The translations under genes and the position numbers were made by a program. Under the pieces are notes generated by a model. The model was not told the origin of the DNA and did no database searches. It saw only the letters and a list, made by a program, of their open reading frames with translations. A stretch of DNA of 64,000 nt from Pisaster brevispinus (taxonomy: Eukaryota > Echinodermata > Asteroidea > Forcipulatida > Asteriidae): contig JAMKCF010000022.1 in the NCBI GenBank assembly GCA_023634235.1, positions 6,626,541-6,690,540 on the forward strand, in the 5' to 3' direction. Every line of letters starts with the position of its first letter. Position 1 is the stretch's first letter. Below, one piece after another: positions 1 through 11,400 of this stretch.

Positions 1-471
1 AAAAAATTCAGTGTCATGATTGTTGGTTGATAGATGGTATATAAGCTTTAGTTGAAAAGCTCACCTTTATATAAATCCAGACATATTGTCACATTTGACA
101 CCCCACCACACGCGTGACTATGTCAGGGAGGAGATTGGGTTAAGCTATGACAGCTGCTTTCACTTTCAGGTCCTAATATTTTGCCTCAAAATTACCTTGC
201 TGGCTTTTCGCCGTATCCACGTGATCAAATAAACCCGATTATAACAAACCTACATTAATAGCTAGATTGAACATCAACTGTGGCAGGCTGTAGTTTCAGG
301 AAGAAAATTTTAAAGATCCAAATTTAAGTAGATACTGTGGCTAATTTCATCGAAAAACCTATGAGCTTCGTCGGACTGGGGTGTGCCTCGATCGCTCCAC
401 CCTGTCTGCCCGTAGTTTATGGGGTCCAGATAACATTGTGTGTTTTTTGTATTATAGATAGAAAGTCTTTC
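1..471. other. Intergenic, no gene seen
   Basis: I see no convincing coding exon or recognisable repeat here. The short open frames are small, overlap on both strands and lack splice or codon support. It serves as flank to the TIR element that follows. Confidence 0.4.
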
Positions 472-848
472 TTTAAAGGTATACTTTTGGTAATTACTCC
501 AAAAGTTAACGACCATAAAAACGTACGCAGTAAAGAGTACTGGAGAGCTGTTGATAGTATAGAACATTGTTAGTAACTCGACCACCCCTTTGAGGTAATG
601 TAGTTTTAGAGAAATAGGTACATTTTCACCTCAAAATTTGAGTCTGAGAAAGGCTTCAGGCATGAAGCCCGGCTCAGACATGAAAGCACACTTCTATGCA
701 ACAATTTCGGTGGGGTTTTTCTGTCATTATGTTCTTGCAACTTCGATGACCAATTTTCACAGGTTTGTTATTTTATGCATAATGTTGGGATACACCAAGT
801 GAGGATACTGGTCCTTGACAATTACCAAAAGTATACCCTGCCTTTAAA
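472..848. mobile_element. TTAA-flanked TIR element, family C
   Basis: The left end reads TTAA then AGGTATACTTTTGGTAAT. The right end is the reverse complement (ATTACCAAAAGTATACC, then CTGCC) followed by TTAA. The element is about 370 bp and has no transposase frame, so it is a MITE-like non-autonomous copy. A second copy with the same termini lies at 48044-48403. A TTAA target is typical of the piggyBac and Kolobok groups; that assignment is inference. Confidence 0.65.
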
Positions 849-2220
849 ACCAGAGTTCTTTCACATTCCGCTTCTAGACCATTACTTTTGATCATGAAGT
901 AAAGTGAATTCATCCTGGCGTAGTCTTGAGTTCATTGTGTACATAAGACCATCCCTGTCTGGCCACCCCGCCTTTAATCCATGTAGCAACATATCACAAG
1001 TAAAGTAATTTCGATTGCGTAACACCTCACCGGTAGTATGCCGGTTGTACCATATAAATATACAGAAAGGTCCTTTCTCTATGGTTGTACATGTACATGT
1101 ACCTGCACATTTCTTCACGTACAGCAACAATTTCCATCAACATAGACAATAGTTAACAGTGTGGCTTGATAAACCACAAACGTAAAGCTAATCGTTATCC
1201 AATCTCCCTCAAAATATGGATTTACTGTCTCTAAACATGCTCTAAACAATGTGTGCTGAAGTGGATCGTACGGAAGGTAAATATTTACCGAATGTATTAT
1301 AACCATTGTCATTCCTGCCATGCCATTCTAGCTCACCGCTACGAGACATCTGTGATTACACTGGTGGACTGTGCGAATGGTCACGCGGTGAAGGAACTAC
1401 AAATATTATTTCCATTGCCTTGTGGCGTTAGAATTTGGTAACCTGAGTAAGATTGTGTTTCGTATGGAGGCTGTCAAGTTGGCTGGAAATGAACACGTGC
1501 TTCAATCTTTATTTCATTCTGACAGCCCATAAACAATCTCCTTCCGTCCGAATGATTACGAATGGTGGACTCCTCTTCTGTTGTAACTTGTTTCACTGAC
1601 GCTGTATTTGCACAAGAATGCCCTGGACCACATCCTACACAACATTGGTACGTGATTCTATTAATTGTTTATTCATGAATTGACTTGCACGTTTTCTTAT
1701 GATTATAAATAGTATTGGACATGTAATAGAGGTTTTTATAATGTTGAACCATCATATTAGAAAGGGTTGAAACTTGAACCATGGAGGAAGGAACCCTTTC
1801 TCCATACTTGAACCAAGGTTTTCCAGGAATCCAGGATTTGGTTAAAGGGTGTCCAAATTTGCTGGAAATTTAAAAACGGTGTCCAAATTGTTCACTTACA
1901 ATACATTTACATGAAAATGACAGATAAACAGGGTGTCCAAAAAACACACAGACACCCCTCGAGCTCTGGCTAACACTAGATGCTCGACCCACTTCTACCA
2001 TGATGTGTAGTGCACAGAAAGACAAGAAGATCATGTACACGTCTACATGTATACATGTTGATGCACTTATGGTTTTACTAACGCGCTTGTGGAGTATTAA
2101 AGGTAGTTTTACTGCATATACCTTTGAGTTTTAGAAGACTAGGCAGGCCTATCAATTCATATTCCGTTAATCACCACACTGTAGGATTATGTGTCAACAA
2201 AATTGTTGACACCATTGAAT
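849..2220. other. Intergenic, no gene seen
   Basis: No coding exon is supported. It holds ACATGTACATGT runs near 1087 and a short block at about 1840-1945 where the phrase GTGTCCAAATT recurs three times. Nothing else stands out. Confidence 0.35.
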
Positions 2221-2224
2221 AACG

Positions 2225-2355
2225 GTTTGTGTTTTTACACACTCCGGGTACTCCGGGTAGACCCGGATCCGGGTCCCGTGGGCCTGACCCATTTCTGGGT
2301 CAGTATACATGGTATCCTAGTTTTACACTACGAATCTTGCCCGGGTCGGCATGCT
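2225..2355. repeat. Fragment of GGGTCAGACCCGG-word TIR element (family D)
   Basis: A dense cluster of ACCCGG, CCGGGT and TGACCC words matches the arms of the family D elements at 8607-8838 and 13751-14431. Only one arm is clear, so it is a truncated or decayed copy. Confidence 0.45.
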
Positions 2356-4187
2356 GATATTCCCTGACAAATTTTGTCGCCTCATGCGAGACTTTCCGGG
2401 TGATTTCAGCGTGAAAATCCGTAGGCGTGTTAAGGCATTGTTAGATCAGATTAGCCTCAGTCATAGCTAGTCATATGCAATATGAAAAGAGCCCGTGGGG
2501 TGAAATCCGATCGCAACGGATTAGGATTAGTAGAATAAACATTGGACTGCAATAGGGGAAGTGGATTGGAAACAAATCTGAAATTTTAATACCTTATATT
2601 GTTTACGGTGATATTCCCTCACTTTAGGTAATGTTGTGTATGGTTGTATCATATGGACTAACGTAACTCATTTTAAAGGTAGACTACGTAAAGATTGTGC
2701 TGTGAAAGGTTCGGGCATCCTCTGGCTAAAGGTTATTATACAGGATTGGTAAGGAGAAAAAACATCATGGTTTAGTCTTATTCTAAAAGCTTACTGATTA
2801 TGAAGTTCATACTAAAACCATTTTTTCTGTGAAATAGTTCTCTCTGAAATGAAGTCATATTTGAGAAAACTGTATCTGCAAACCTATATATAAAAAAACG
2901 TACAGCTGATTTTTGTTGTGTTTACATTCTGAAAATTATGCATGGTTTTTCACCATCTTCTCCTGACTCACATAACGGATTAAGCCCAAATTTCCACAGG
3001 TTTGTTATTTCATGTATATGGTTGAGCACACAAAACATGAACACTGTCTGCGACTATTTTGTCAGATCTACTAATCCTGTATGATAACTGTAACGGTGGG
3101 CTTGTAAAGTTTATTTGTATTTCGGAACTAATATTTTGTGGGCTTTCGGGTGTGGGCCGAACACCTCTGGTTGATCCTGTATCGATGTCTCTGGAATTTA
3201 TTCGTCCTAAATTATATGTGTGATCAAATTGTCCACCAATCCTTATTTCGATTTTGGAAATAAACTCACAATTCCTGCCGAAACATCAGTAGCTATTTTG
3301 AGCTATTTAAGCAACCACCTATTTTGATATTGTGTGTCTTAGTTTCCCCAAACCGATGTGTCACCTTGGATATAGTGCAAAATTGACCATTTTGGCATTC
3401 TCTGAGATTATTTTACCACAGAATAAAATCTCAAAGCAATGACTTATAATGGTGAACACTCGTTCTCACCAATTTCCCTCCAAGCCTCACTTTGGTCACT
3501 GTGATTTGAATAATAGGAATCAAAATGGCCACACAGTGATAAAGTTCTACTCAATATTTAGTCCATGATCAGTGCCGAGTCCAGGTGCCGTTTGTAACAC
3601 CCGAACGCTACAGTTCCGTGAATGCGGTAAATGGACAACTTCGTAATAACATTGTGAAGTGTTTTTACACCGTGTGCAACAAAAAACACAGAGCCGCAAA
3701 CCACACGCATTATCATATTGGGGCCTTGGGTCTTTTGTTTACGAACACAATACAACATGCAGAATTAGATTATGGGCTAAATATAATGTAGCTTCTACGT
3801 GCAGGGAAAATACGGGTAAGAATTGATGGATTGATTCTCGAAAACCATTGTGAAGAATGTTTCTTATGAATTTTGGTTTCGAACGAAAAGGAAGTGACAT
3901 TTCTGTTTCGATCATTACCGTCTTCGGGGGGAGACTGTCATGGTGACTGGAACAATTTAAATTTAGATAAGAACCATTGGAGCAGTCATTTTGATTTTTT
4001 TTTTTTTAGATGAGGAAGACACACAACATGTGAGTCTGGTTTTAAAAGATAACTAAATTACATGAATTCTGGACAGTTGTAGGCAGAAAGAATAGAAGGC
4101 GTCTACTTTGGTCTGTCCATATAGAGTGAGGAATTGTCATAAAAGTATAAAAACGTAGACGTGGTTTCATTAACTGAGATGAAAGTT
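2356..4187. other. Intergenic, diverged repeat debris
   Basis: No gene is seen. At about 2671-3083 several phrases (CCACAGGTTTGTTATTT, TGTATGATAAC) recall the interiors of the family C elements at 472-848 and 48044-48403, suggesting a decayed relative without readable termini. A short oligo-T run lies near 3995. Confidence 0.35.
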
Positions 4188-4451
4188 ATATGGTGGCCCT
4201 GAAGGGACAAGGATATACGTAAATGTTTTTGATTTTGGGGCACAATCGTGACTATTTACTTAAATATTTGCGATTTGTGGCACAAACAGTGAATATTCAC
4301 GTAAATATTTACGTAAGAGTATTCACTTAAATATTTACGTGATTATTTCAAATCGCGAATATTTACGTGAATATTTTTACGTAAATAGTCACGATTTGTG
4401 CCCGAAAATCGAAAACATTTACGTTGTTGGATGTCCCTTTAAAGCCACCAT
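4188..4451. mobile_element. TIR element built of ACGTAAATATTTACGT words (family A)
   Basis: The ends are TATGGTGGCCCTGAAGGGAC on the left and GTCCCTTTAAAGCCACCAT on the right, an imperfect inverted pair. The interior is almost entirely alternating units such as TTTACGTAAATA, AATATTTACGTGAATATT and CACGATTTGTG arranged symmetrically. There is no coding capacity. The termini match the element at 19704-20644, although the internal word there is GC-rich. No clear target duplication is seen. Confidence 0.7.
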
Positions 4452-4924
4452 GAGATTGTCAAAATCTACATTTCGAGGGAATAATCATTAGCACACGAAT
4501 GCCTTATCATTGTATGGAAGTTTGTTATTAGAGATGTGGACCCAATGCGGGCATCAGTGGGGCATTCGTGGGGCATTAGTTATGTCTAATGCCCGCTCCG
4601 GGAGAGAATGGGGTTATTGAATTAATACATAGATGATCAAGTCGTGTGCTGTATTTCCCACATCACAGCGGGGCCTGAGGTAATCGGAGCGGCCTGGTCG
4701 TCTTGCATGTAGTCGGCAAACAGTCACGGACTGTTGAATTGGAGAACGTGAAAATGATAATTTAATTGCCACCGGGAACTCCAAATCTCGAGTCGTGTCC
4801 TCCCCTTCGTTGAAGCCGCCGCGTGGAACCTATTAGTATTAAAGGGGATCTCAGCGCTGAAAACACGATGTCAAAAGTACCAAATGAATTTTACGTTACT
4901 TGGTGCTCGGTGTAAAGTTAGACA
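4452..4924. other. Intergenic, no gene seen
   Basis: It contains a GGGGCATT/AATGCCC-rich stretch at about 4545-4605 that resembles part of the hairpin at 61112-61203. Nothing else is supported. Confidence 0.3.
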
Positions 4925-5410
4925 GAACACCGTCTCAACTTCAGAATTTTCCCATATTTGGGACTGGTCCCAACTTGAGTGTTACAGTTGGGTCAGCCCA
5001 ACTGTAGCTGGGATCTAGAGATCTGTCACCAACCAAGCAGGAAACCAGCGGCTGTTATAATACATTGCATTGGATGGGTGAAACACTCGACTGTTGGTGG
5101 GTAGGTGCTGGGGTGGATTCAGTTGCGTTTAAGATTAGAAACAATATATTCTTCTCAAGTTATTCTCAATTTTTGCCTTGAGAATTACTGTGTATCACAC
5201 AATAATGAGCCTCGTCTTAACTTCTTAGAGATACGTGTGAGGATCAAAAATTACTTTAAAGGCCCATCATATTTTGTTATTTCCAGTGTCATTATTACAA
5301 TCGAGGAAGAAGTTTGCAATCCCAGCTATAGTTGAGCTGCCCAACTGTAATACCCAAGTTGGGACCGGTACTGTAGTTGGGACGATTCTCAAGTTGGGAC
5401 GGAACACAGC
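4925..5410. mobile_element. TIR element built of CCCAACTTGGGAC words (family M)
   Basis: The left arm (about 4930-5025) repeats GTCCCAACTTGA, CAGTTGGG and CCCAACTGTAGCTGGGAT. The right arm (about 5325-5405) carries the same words in reverse complement and ends near GTTGGGACGGAAC. The 230 bp centre has one short open frame with no recognisable domain. It is interpreted as a non-autonomous DNA transposon. Confidence 0.6.
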
Positions 5411-5659
5411 CATGCAGCTACCACTCAAACAAAAATGTTTCGGCTAGCATGATGGAGAAAATAATGGTACTATCCGAAACAAGCCGATACATGCAAAACT
5501 TTTTCACGAATTAGCTGCAGTTAAATGCATTAGTGTCCTTGCACTTTGAAAGGCAAATCTCTTCCAGAGGCCAACCGCACTCTGCCCTTTGGTGAAGTGT
5601 TTCTAGCGACGGCTTTACAAGTTCATGAGCCATGGAACCATGTAGGTAGAGTGAACAAC

Positions 5660-6155
5660 GAAGAGTGCACCACACTAAGTAGAGAGAAACTCATGCGCGG
5701 AGCCTCATTATAAAATATATAAACGCCCAACTATTTCTGTAATTCATAGATTTGAAGTTCAAATCTATGAATATTACTGAAAAAAGATTGTTGAAAAATG
5801 GATCAATATTGTGCCCCTTTGGTTGTTGACTTTCAACCTGGAGCATTTTTTGGTACACCACCCCTCTAAAAATGTCCCTATTTTTCTAAAAAGTTTAGGT
5901 TTATTTTTACAAGATGTAGTCTGGCCCGCTACTCATTCAGGGGTATTTTTTTATCTTGGATGAGTCTATCGCTCAAAAGCTAAACGGCTTATCACCAACA
6001 AAATTAAAGGAAAATGACGTTTAAGTGTCAGAAAACAAATTATTTGTTCGTTTTCAAGAGGCTGAGAGACCTTTAAATATGTTTGAATGTTAGCATTTAT
6101 AGAATGGGTTGCTATATGAGGCTCATTTGGTGTGGTGTACCCTAAAGGATTTAGG
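5660..6155. repeat. Probable decayed inverted-repeat element with a perfect hairpin
   Basis: GTGCACCACAC near 5669 is mirrored by GTGTGGTGTACC near 6131, and AGCCTCAT near 5702 is mirrored by GAGGCTCAT near 6118. Inside, 5742-5772 is a 15-bp perfect inverted repeat with a one-base centre. The two arms are otherwise poorly conserved, so the boundaries are approximate. Confidence 0.35.
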
Positions 6156-6249
6156 ATAACTTGGGCGCCACCGTAGATTATGGGATTGTGAACTTGAAGA
6201 AAATTGGCAGAGTGGGGTCTCTTTGTGAATGGCAGTGTTCTTCCTTAAA

Positions 6250-6465
6250 AGTAGTCCGCTGGCCAAACACCAGTTAAAACATCAGAGGACCAATTAAAAT
6301 TCACTCCAAGTGGTCCGACTGGCTAGTTCAGTTTGAAAAGCTTCACTGTTTTATTTGAAATATGGACCAGTGAAAAAGGTGATGGGCTACTGAACTGCCA
6401 AGCTAACTGGTCCTGCTGCATGGGAGTGCTGGCAAGTCACTAACAAATATAAGGGCAAACCATGG
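6250..6465 (+). repeat. Interspersed repeat, GGTCCGCTGGCCA family, copy 1
   Basis: This segment matches 36161-36368 in the same orientation. Shared phrases include GTCCGCTGGCCAA, CCAAGTGGTCCG, GGACCAGTGAAAAAG and AAGGGCAAACC. No coding potential is seen. The family is unidentified. Confidence 0.6.
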
Positions 6466-7129
6466 AATTGACTTCTTAAGTATAGAAGTTCATGTTGCTA
6501 TTGGTTGTGAGGACGTCATATCTAGTGTATTCTGCTATTATTGTTGCCCTCTGTTTCCAATTATCGTTTGTCAAATTTGTCAATTGTTTTTCACCTTTAA
6601 GTCTACTTTTGCCGAGTTTCCTTATTGTTTTCCTGTTTTTGACCTCTAGTTTCGTTCGTTGTTGTTTTGTCCTTTGGATAATGATCTGTCGTTGAACTTT
6701 TTAAAATTTATTGAACATTTATGTTAATGAAGTTTGTCAACTTGTAGCACGTGCTATTTTGTGTTTCATTTTCGGTGATCGATCCTTGACCAGCCTGCTT
6801 GTTCGTTTGTTCGCTATTTGTTGGGGTGTTGGTGTGAAGTGTTTCTCAAAGGTGTTTAAATTATTGCTTGTTTTTCTTCTGTTGAATCGTTTTGTTTGAT
6901 CGGTTTCTTTGTTAAGTTTTCAAAGTGCAACAAATTGCCATTTACTTACTCCAGTGGTTTTTCAGTTTGTTACAAGTGAAGGTTAAATCACTCAATCATT
7001 GTACAGAAGAAACTCATAAAATAGTTTACTCTAAATTTTTCAGTTGACTAAACTTCAAACCCTCATGACTGAACCCTTTTATGGTCCCAGCATTTAACAA
7101 AAAGTTACAATGTTTAATATATCTCCATT
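6466..7129. other. Intergenic, T-rich, no gene seen
   Basis: Two short plus-strand frames here are very hydrophobic only because the DNA is T-rich. I reject them as genes. No repeat is recognised. Confidence 0.35.
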
Positions 7130-7583
7130 ATATTACACAGATGTTCCGATGCGTGTCGTTGCCCCGCCTCCTCTTGGCCACAACATCGCGTGAAAGGGGC
7201 GAAAGGGGGAAATAAAAACAATCAACTGTCGGCAAATGCATTCCGGTTTCCGACTTGCATAAATCATTGGGAACGTGTGGAATATACGACTTGGACGTAT
7301 GGTAGAATGATTTGTGGTTTATTATTATGGCCACTGCACGTGCTGCTGTGACGTCTCTTTGCTGGATATGCTAACTGTGTAGAGGATGAATATATTACTC
7401 GACTTATGACAACAGCCGGTCATTGCGGCAACTGACTCGCGTATCTGGTAAAGTTATCACGGCGTGGATTTACTGCAACCATGACCGTGTTGTTAGTGTC
7501 CATGCCTGGCGTGTTACACCGGCAGATCCAACTACATACTGTTTACGAGATCATTATCTGTGTCTGTACTCTATGAAGGTACC
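7130..7583 (+). promoter_or_regulatory. Probable promoter and 5' leader of the ankyrin gene
   Basis: Just upstream of gene 1 the sequence becomes less AT-rich. It shows a GC-box-like CCCCGCCTCC at 7162-7171, an E-box CACGTG at 7337-7342 and TGACGTC at about 7349. An in-frame stop at 7494-7496 precedes the first in-frame ATG (7584). Several out-of-frame ATGs occur in the leader, so translation may be modulated or an unseen 5' exon may exist. No clear TATA box is seen. The extent is inferred. Confidence 0.35.
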
Positions 7584-8472
7584 ATGCGGCTTTGCCTGTG
7601 GGCTGGAAGCAACATGGAGACCAACATCGCAGTGGATGAGGGTGGACTCCCTACCACTTTTACTAATAGCTGGAAATCCTCGGATGTAGCTGGGGTGTTT
7701 AATATCCTCATGGAGTTGGATGTATTTCTGGAGGATCAGGATGAGATCAGCGGACAAATAGAAGACAGAGAAACGGTTGCAGTGATAAGTAACAATGGTG
7801 CATCGGTGAAACCCGGTGATGTTTCAGTTAAAAGCGAAGAAGATGCAGCATGGAGTGAAGAGTACGACCAGAGTTACGAAAATGAGATGTGTGCAGTCTC
7901 CGTAGATAATGACTCTGGGATGGGTGACGAAACTAAACAAGTACATGTTGATAACACTAGCTTCGTGACTGGTGCATGTATAGAATGCGTGGATGTGGAT
8001 GTCGACTCGGCGTTAATGAACGCCGTACGGAACGGCCATGCACCATGTTTACAGTGCATCATCAATAACTTTGACAAGGTCAGTCAACTTAAGGAACACC
8101 TTAACTTCTTCCGGGAGGTCACCTCACACCTGCCTCAGGGATTCCCTCTTCTGGAGGCGGTGGAGAGGGGACATGAGGGCGTAGTGCATTTATTTCTCAG
8201 GTTTCTTAAAGATTGCGGTTGCCTCGAAGAGGCACTCAAGTCGTCAGATGCTCGAGGGAGGATGCCCGTGCATCTTGCTGCTTACCACGATCACCTTGGG
8301 TGCCTGGAGCTTCTGTTAGGCTGTACACCAATGGAAGAGGCATATTGGAAGGACACGCAGACATTGGGAACACCTCTGCATCATGCTGCGGCAGGAGGTG
8401 CCGTGAGGTGTTTGAGGAGACTACTGAAGGTTGAGGATGCAGAGGTACTTAACCAAACCGGTAGAACGGCAG
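7584..8472 (+). CDS. Gene 1 exon 1: acidic N-terminus and ankyrin repeats 1-4
   Basis: This exon is open from 7497, just after the stop at 7494-7496. The first in-frame ATG is 7584, with A at -3. It ends at GGCAG before GTATAC, in phase 1. It encodes residues 1-296, including the acidic region and four ankyrin repeats (starting about 142, 187, 225 and 262). The reading frame continues past the donor to 8555 only as intron read-through. Confidence 0.8.
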
Positions 8473-11400
8473 GTATACTTAAAACAACTATTATTGGTTT
8501 ATTTATCATTTACTTTGCTGTGCCTTATAACTGCCTGGGGTGTAAAACGCTCTGAAAATGCATCAGATGAAACTTGTGTTTTCAAATATTCATGTACATT
8601 CAAGTACACTTTTAAAATCCCCAGGTCGGACCTGAGCCATTCCGGGTCCCAGGAGGCTTGACCCATTCCTGGGTCAGTGTAACCCGGAATCTGTCTCAAT
8701 ATGACACAGTAAAGGGTCAAACTGACGAAGAATTCGAGCTATAATCCCAATGTTAATCGGTTTCCAGGTCAGCCTGACCCTGAAATGGCTCAAGTACCCC
8801 GGGAATCTGGGTCAATTCTGACCCGGGAGTTTTTATAGTGTATTTATAGGACTAATTGTATTTTAATTTCAAATCGATTACTTCATCAGACAGTAGGCTA
8901 AATAGTTGACTTGATACACAATTCACAACGCTCAAAGTGTTAATGCATCCAACCAAACATGCATATGATTTGCTACATCATTGCAGCGAAACCGTCAATT
9001 TTCGCACATGTGGTTGTGATTGAGGGCTCCATAATTATCTGGACGGCTACAGTTTCCAAAAGAAGGTAGAGATTATGCCCTGTGGCAAAATCATCATGGA
9101 CGTGAGCGTGAACGTCATTACAGGATCGAAGCCTAATCCGGTCTGCCCGTCAAACTGAAATCCATTTATTTTCAGGCCTGGATTTACATGGAGTTCATTG
9201 CCTCTGCGGGGCTTGGTCTCATTGCCTCTTCAAATATTTCCACAGTCTAGTAGAAATTTTGATGGAAATGCCCTTTGGGAAAATGTTAGTGGCCTTACCC
9301 CCTTCAGAAAGGAAATACCAGGCCCTACTATTTATACAAATATTACGGTAGAGGAATATTTAACACTTCATCGCTTAAACCATTTCAAGATGTTTTATTA
9401 CGTCTTCAGGCAGATGTTTGCTTGAATCATTATTTCTTGCACTAATTGGTATTTGAAGTAATGTGCATGAGGTCCTTAGTGCAGACAACTTTGACCCAAC
9501 ATTGTCAACGTGCTTTTAATTTTCGAAATTGAGAAACAACACGCGGTCGGAGCGACTGAAGCCTGCAGGCTTGTGGCGGGGAACATAGGTCGGCGAATAG
9601 TATTAAAGAACATGTCACGGAGGAAAACGGTTCGAGACTTGATGTTTGAAATATTGTACTAGCCAAAATAAATAACCTTAACATTGCAGAATGTGTTTTA
9701 ATCAAAGGATTTGTGGTTAAATAATGCTATCAGTAATTGATATGGTTTAAAGGTACACGTTGCCTTTAGAGCGCTTTGGTCTGTAAAAGGCGTTTGCTAT
9801 GAAATAAAAGAATATGGTTGGAAAAATTATTAAAGAAGAATATAAGAAATATGCCTCGAAATTGTGTGGTTTTTCCTTTTACTTCGTGAACTAACGCGGT
9901 CTGCCATTTTCTGGAGTCAAACATTTGGTTCTACAAAATGGCGGACTGTGTGTTAGTTCACGAAGTAAACAGAAAATCACACAATTTCGAGGCATATTTG
10001 TGTAGGTTGTTATATTCCACTTTTAAAACAGCTTTCCAACTATATTTCAAAACAAACGCGTTTTGTAGCTCAAAGCGCCTAATCAAAGGCAATGTTTCCC
10101 TTTAATATATCATTGCTTTTATCTGTGGAAGATGGCCAATACAAGCTTGCCAAACTTGCGCTGCCATTTCTTGTGTAGACAGTAATTACGCAATGGTATT
10201 TGGGAAAGAATATGCGAAATGGTCTTGGCTGCCACTGTTTAAGATGCCAAAACAAACAGAACGGGAAAATGGTTTGCCAATCAGCCACTGCCGTCCTTCC
10301 GGGTTTATTAAATATATATTTACGTTCACCGAGTTTGAACTACAGCTGGGTCTCTTCTGCGGTGATCAAACAATCCACAGAATTAAAGTTGATGATATAC
10401 TCTCGCAAGGGACAAAATTTGTGAGAGGCCTGTGTATAGATGCTGCTGTTCAACCATAGGGTTAACCAACTCGACCTTCTGATTGCCGCTGTTAAATTGC
10501 TTTACACGCAGTCACGGACAAGAACATTGACAAGTTATCCTAATCATTGACTAATGCGGGAAACTACGTACCACGGTCGCTGGTACAGCCATGTGCTATA
10601 TATTGGTGAGCCCTTTTATGGAAAAACGAAAAACACACCAGGAAGTACAGGAAACTTTTAAAATTCCCGGCAGGAAAAAACATTGGCCCAAGTTAAAAAT
10701 AACTAGGAATTGCACATAATGGGAATTCCCACACATCAGAAACCCTCATTTCCCACGATGTTGTTTAAAGTTAGGCCTGCAACAATTTTAGCAAGCTGTC
10801 ATTCATAAATGCAAATGTTTACTTTTCCTGGCTTCCTGTCAGTGTAGAGAAAATACACACTGTGTGATTAGCATTCCGGGCTTAATGCTTGGTATTGTAT
10901 CAAATTCCACAATCTGATTTTCTGACCTGTATTATGAAATTTCAATCAGTTATCTTAGTATTTACTTTGATCCTTTGAAGCGGTTGTACAGCAATCAGAG
11001 AAAATAATTCTTCATGGTGACATTGGTTTCTTTACTAAAAGACAAAGGGCTCGATTTCTCAAAGAGCTAAGATTAATCTTAAATGTAGGGTCATAGATTG
11101 GTAAATAGTCAATAAATTAATGACCATATTTTGAGACAGGATTCCCTTCGAAGTAATAGGGTTTTGACAATTGTTCACCCCAAACATTTGAAATCTTAGA
11201 ATCGTTTCTCAGATTTCTGGGGGTTGGTATCCATTTGCGAATGCTGCGGCCAGAGACACGGTTGGTACCCGCTGCCACCTCGCTAAACCGTGGATGGGTT
11301 CGACTCTCGTCGTTCTTGTGAAAAAACCTTGACAGTTTTTTGCTGTTTTCTCAGCAAATTTGCACTGCATTCAGATGAAACTTTCACAAAAGTTCTATTG

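Noticed and set aside
6492..6899. Two hydrophobic frames resembling small membrane proteins
   Set aside because: The hydrophobicity follows from T-rich DNA. There is no conserved motif, good start context or splice pattern.
7560..7583. Non-ATG start of gene 1 at 7560 (GTG)
   Set aside because: A nuclear animal gene is expected to start at ATG. The first in-frame ATG after the stop at 7494-7496 is 7584.
7423..7689. 88-codon frame overlapping the start of gene 1
   Set aside because: It runs in a different frame from the ankyrin exon and ends inside it. It may at most be an upstream ORF, for which there is no evidence beyond its presence.
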